From the NCBI GenBank assembly GCA_964016885.1, contig OZ024743.1, forward strand, positions 162,486,992 through 162,550,991: DNA of 64,000 nucleotides, read 5' to 3'. The notes under the pieces are model-generated. The model searched no databases and had not been told where the DNA came from. It was given only the letters and a program-made list of their open reading frames with translations. Shown here piece after piece: positions 63,761 through 64,000 of this stretch. The translations under genes were made by a program, and so were the position numbers. The DNA is from Eledone cirrhosa (Eukaryota > Mollusca > Cephalopoda > Octopoda > Eledonidae). Position 1 is the first letter of the stretch; each line of letters begins with the position of its first letter.

Positions 63761-64000
63761 ACCACACTGACCATTTAGATAACCAGACCACCACACTGTC
63801 CATTTAGATAACAAGACCACCACACTGACCATTTCGATAACCAGACCACCACACTGACCATTGAGATAACCAGACCACCACACTGACCAATTAGATAACC
63901 AGAGCATCATACTGTCCAATTAGATAACCAGACCACCACACTGTCCATTTAGATAACCAGACCACCACACTGTCCATTGAGATAACGACACCACCACACA

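Larger units (their letters stand above)
44164..64000. repeat. 29-bp satellite array, about 680 units, open at right
   Basis: The unit is a 21-base constant part GATAACCAGACCACCACACTG plus an 8-base variable part drawn from a small set (ACCATTTA, TCCATTTA, TCCATTGA, ACCAATTA, ACCATCTA and others). Occasional units are 28 bp or shorter (TCCATCA type), so spacings are not exact multiples of 29. The left edge (44164-47200) is more diverged; to the right, long stretches recur almost unchanged. The plus strand is C/A-rich and G-poor. No stable reading frame: open frames on the minus strand exist only because three 29-bp units make 87 bases. Confidence 0.97.

Noticed and set aside
45027..63919. Trp/Gly/Val-rich repeat proteins on the minus strand
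   Set aside because: Open frames arise because 3 x 29 = 87 bases. They break wherever the TTTAGAT variant falls in the wrong phase, and there is no start context or domain.
44164..64000. CRISPR-like array (constant 21 bases, variable 8 bases)
   Set aside because: The variable part is too short and comes from a handful of related forms, there are no cas genes, and the surrounding DNA is animal. It is a satellite.

Overview
The window looks like repeat-dominated nuclear DNA of a cephalopod mollusc, most likely an octopod. That inference rests on tRNA-derived SINEs of the cephalopod type, a LINE/SINE 3' tail ending in (GAT)n, many TA, GT and TAA microsatellites, and long AT-rich spacers. I found no convincing host protein gene, tRNA or rRNA gene. 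Every recognisable coding stretch belongs to a transposable element, and nearly all are broken.

Layout. 1-2030: SINE and LINE-tail debris and a GT microsatellite. 2031-5317: a decayed Penelope-like element (PLE) of a C-rich family 'A'. 5736-13314: a Helitron with a broken Rep/helicase gene and a classic hairpin-CTAG 3' end. Nested in it is a 909-bp non-autonomous Helitron whose exact empty site survives next door. 13360-14730: a second non-autonomous Helitron, followed by (TA)n. 14842-16437: the 3' part of another family A PLE. 16438-20557: a Tx1/L1-like LINE (copy 1, minus strand) that lost its endonuclease and received two tandem SINEs. 21140-25098: a nearly intact R4/R2-type LINE (plus strand) ending at (TAA)n. 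25133-31142: Tx1-like LINE copy 2 (minus strand), with a 28-bp retro-insertion of a LINE 3' end inside ORF1. 31816-32999: a Helitron-like unit with inverted ends. 33009-34390: family A PLE 3' part. 34411-39245: several AT-rich PLE copies, one bearing a complete predicted hammerhead ribozyme, two arranged head to head around a 52-bp palindrome, and one with an internally inverted RT. 39664-40896: another LINE. 41000-42350: one more decayed PLE.

44164-64000 is a single satellite of a 29-bp unit (about 680 copies, running off the window). Blocks of about 1 kb recur as near-identical copies at shrinking spacing (4486, 3389, 3158, 2666 bp), with a 290-bp duplication nested inside.

The elements record insertion events rather than forming a pathway: Helitron without target duplication, LINE by target-primed reverse transcription with duplications of 18-20 bp, and PLE with hammerhead motifs and inverted copies. 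The strongest observations are the hammerhead at 34481-34543, the Helitron empty site, the 28-bp retro-insertion and the nested expansion of the satellite.
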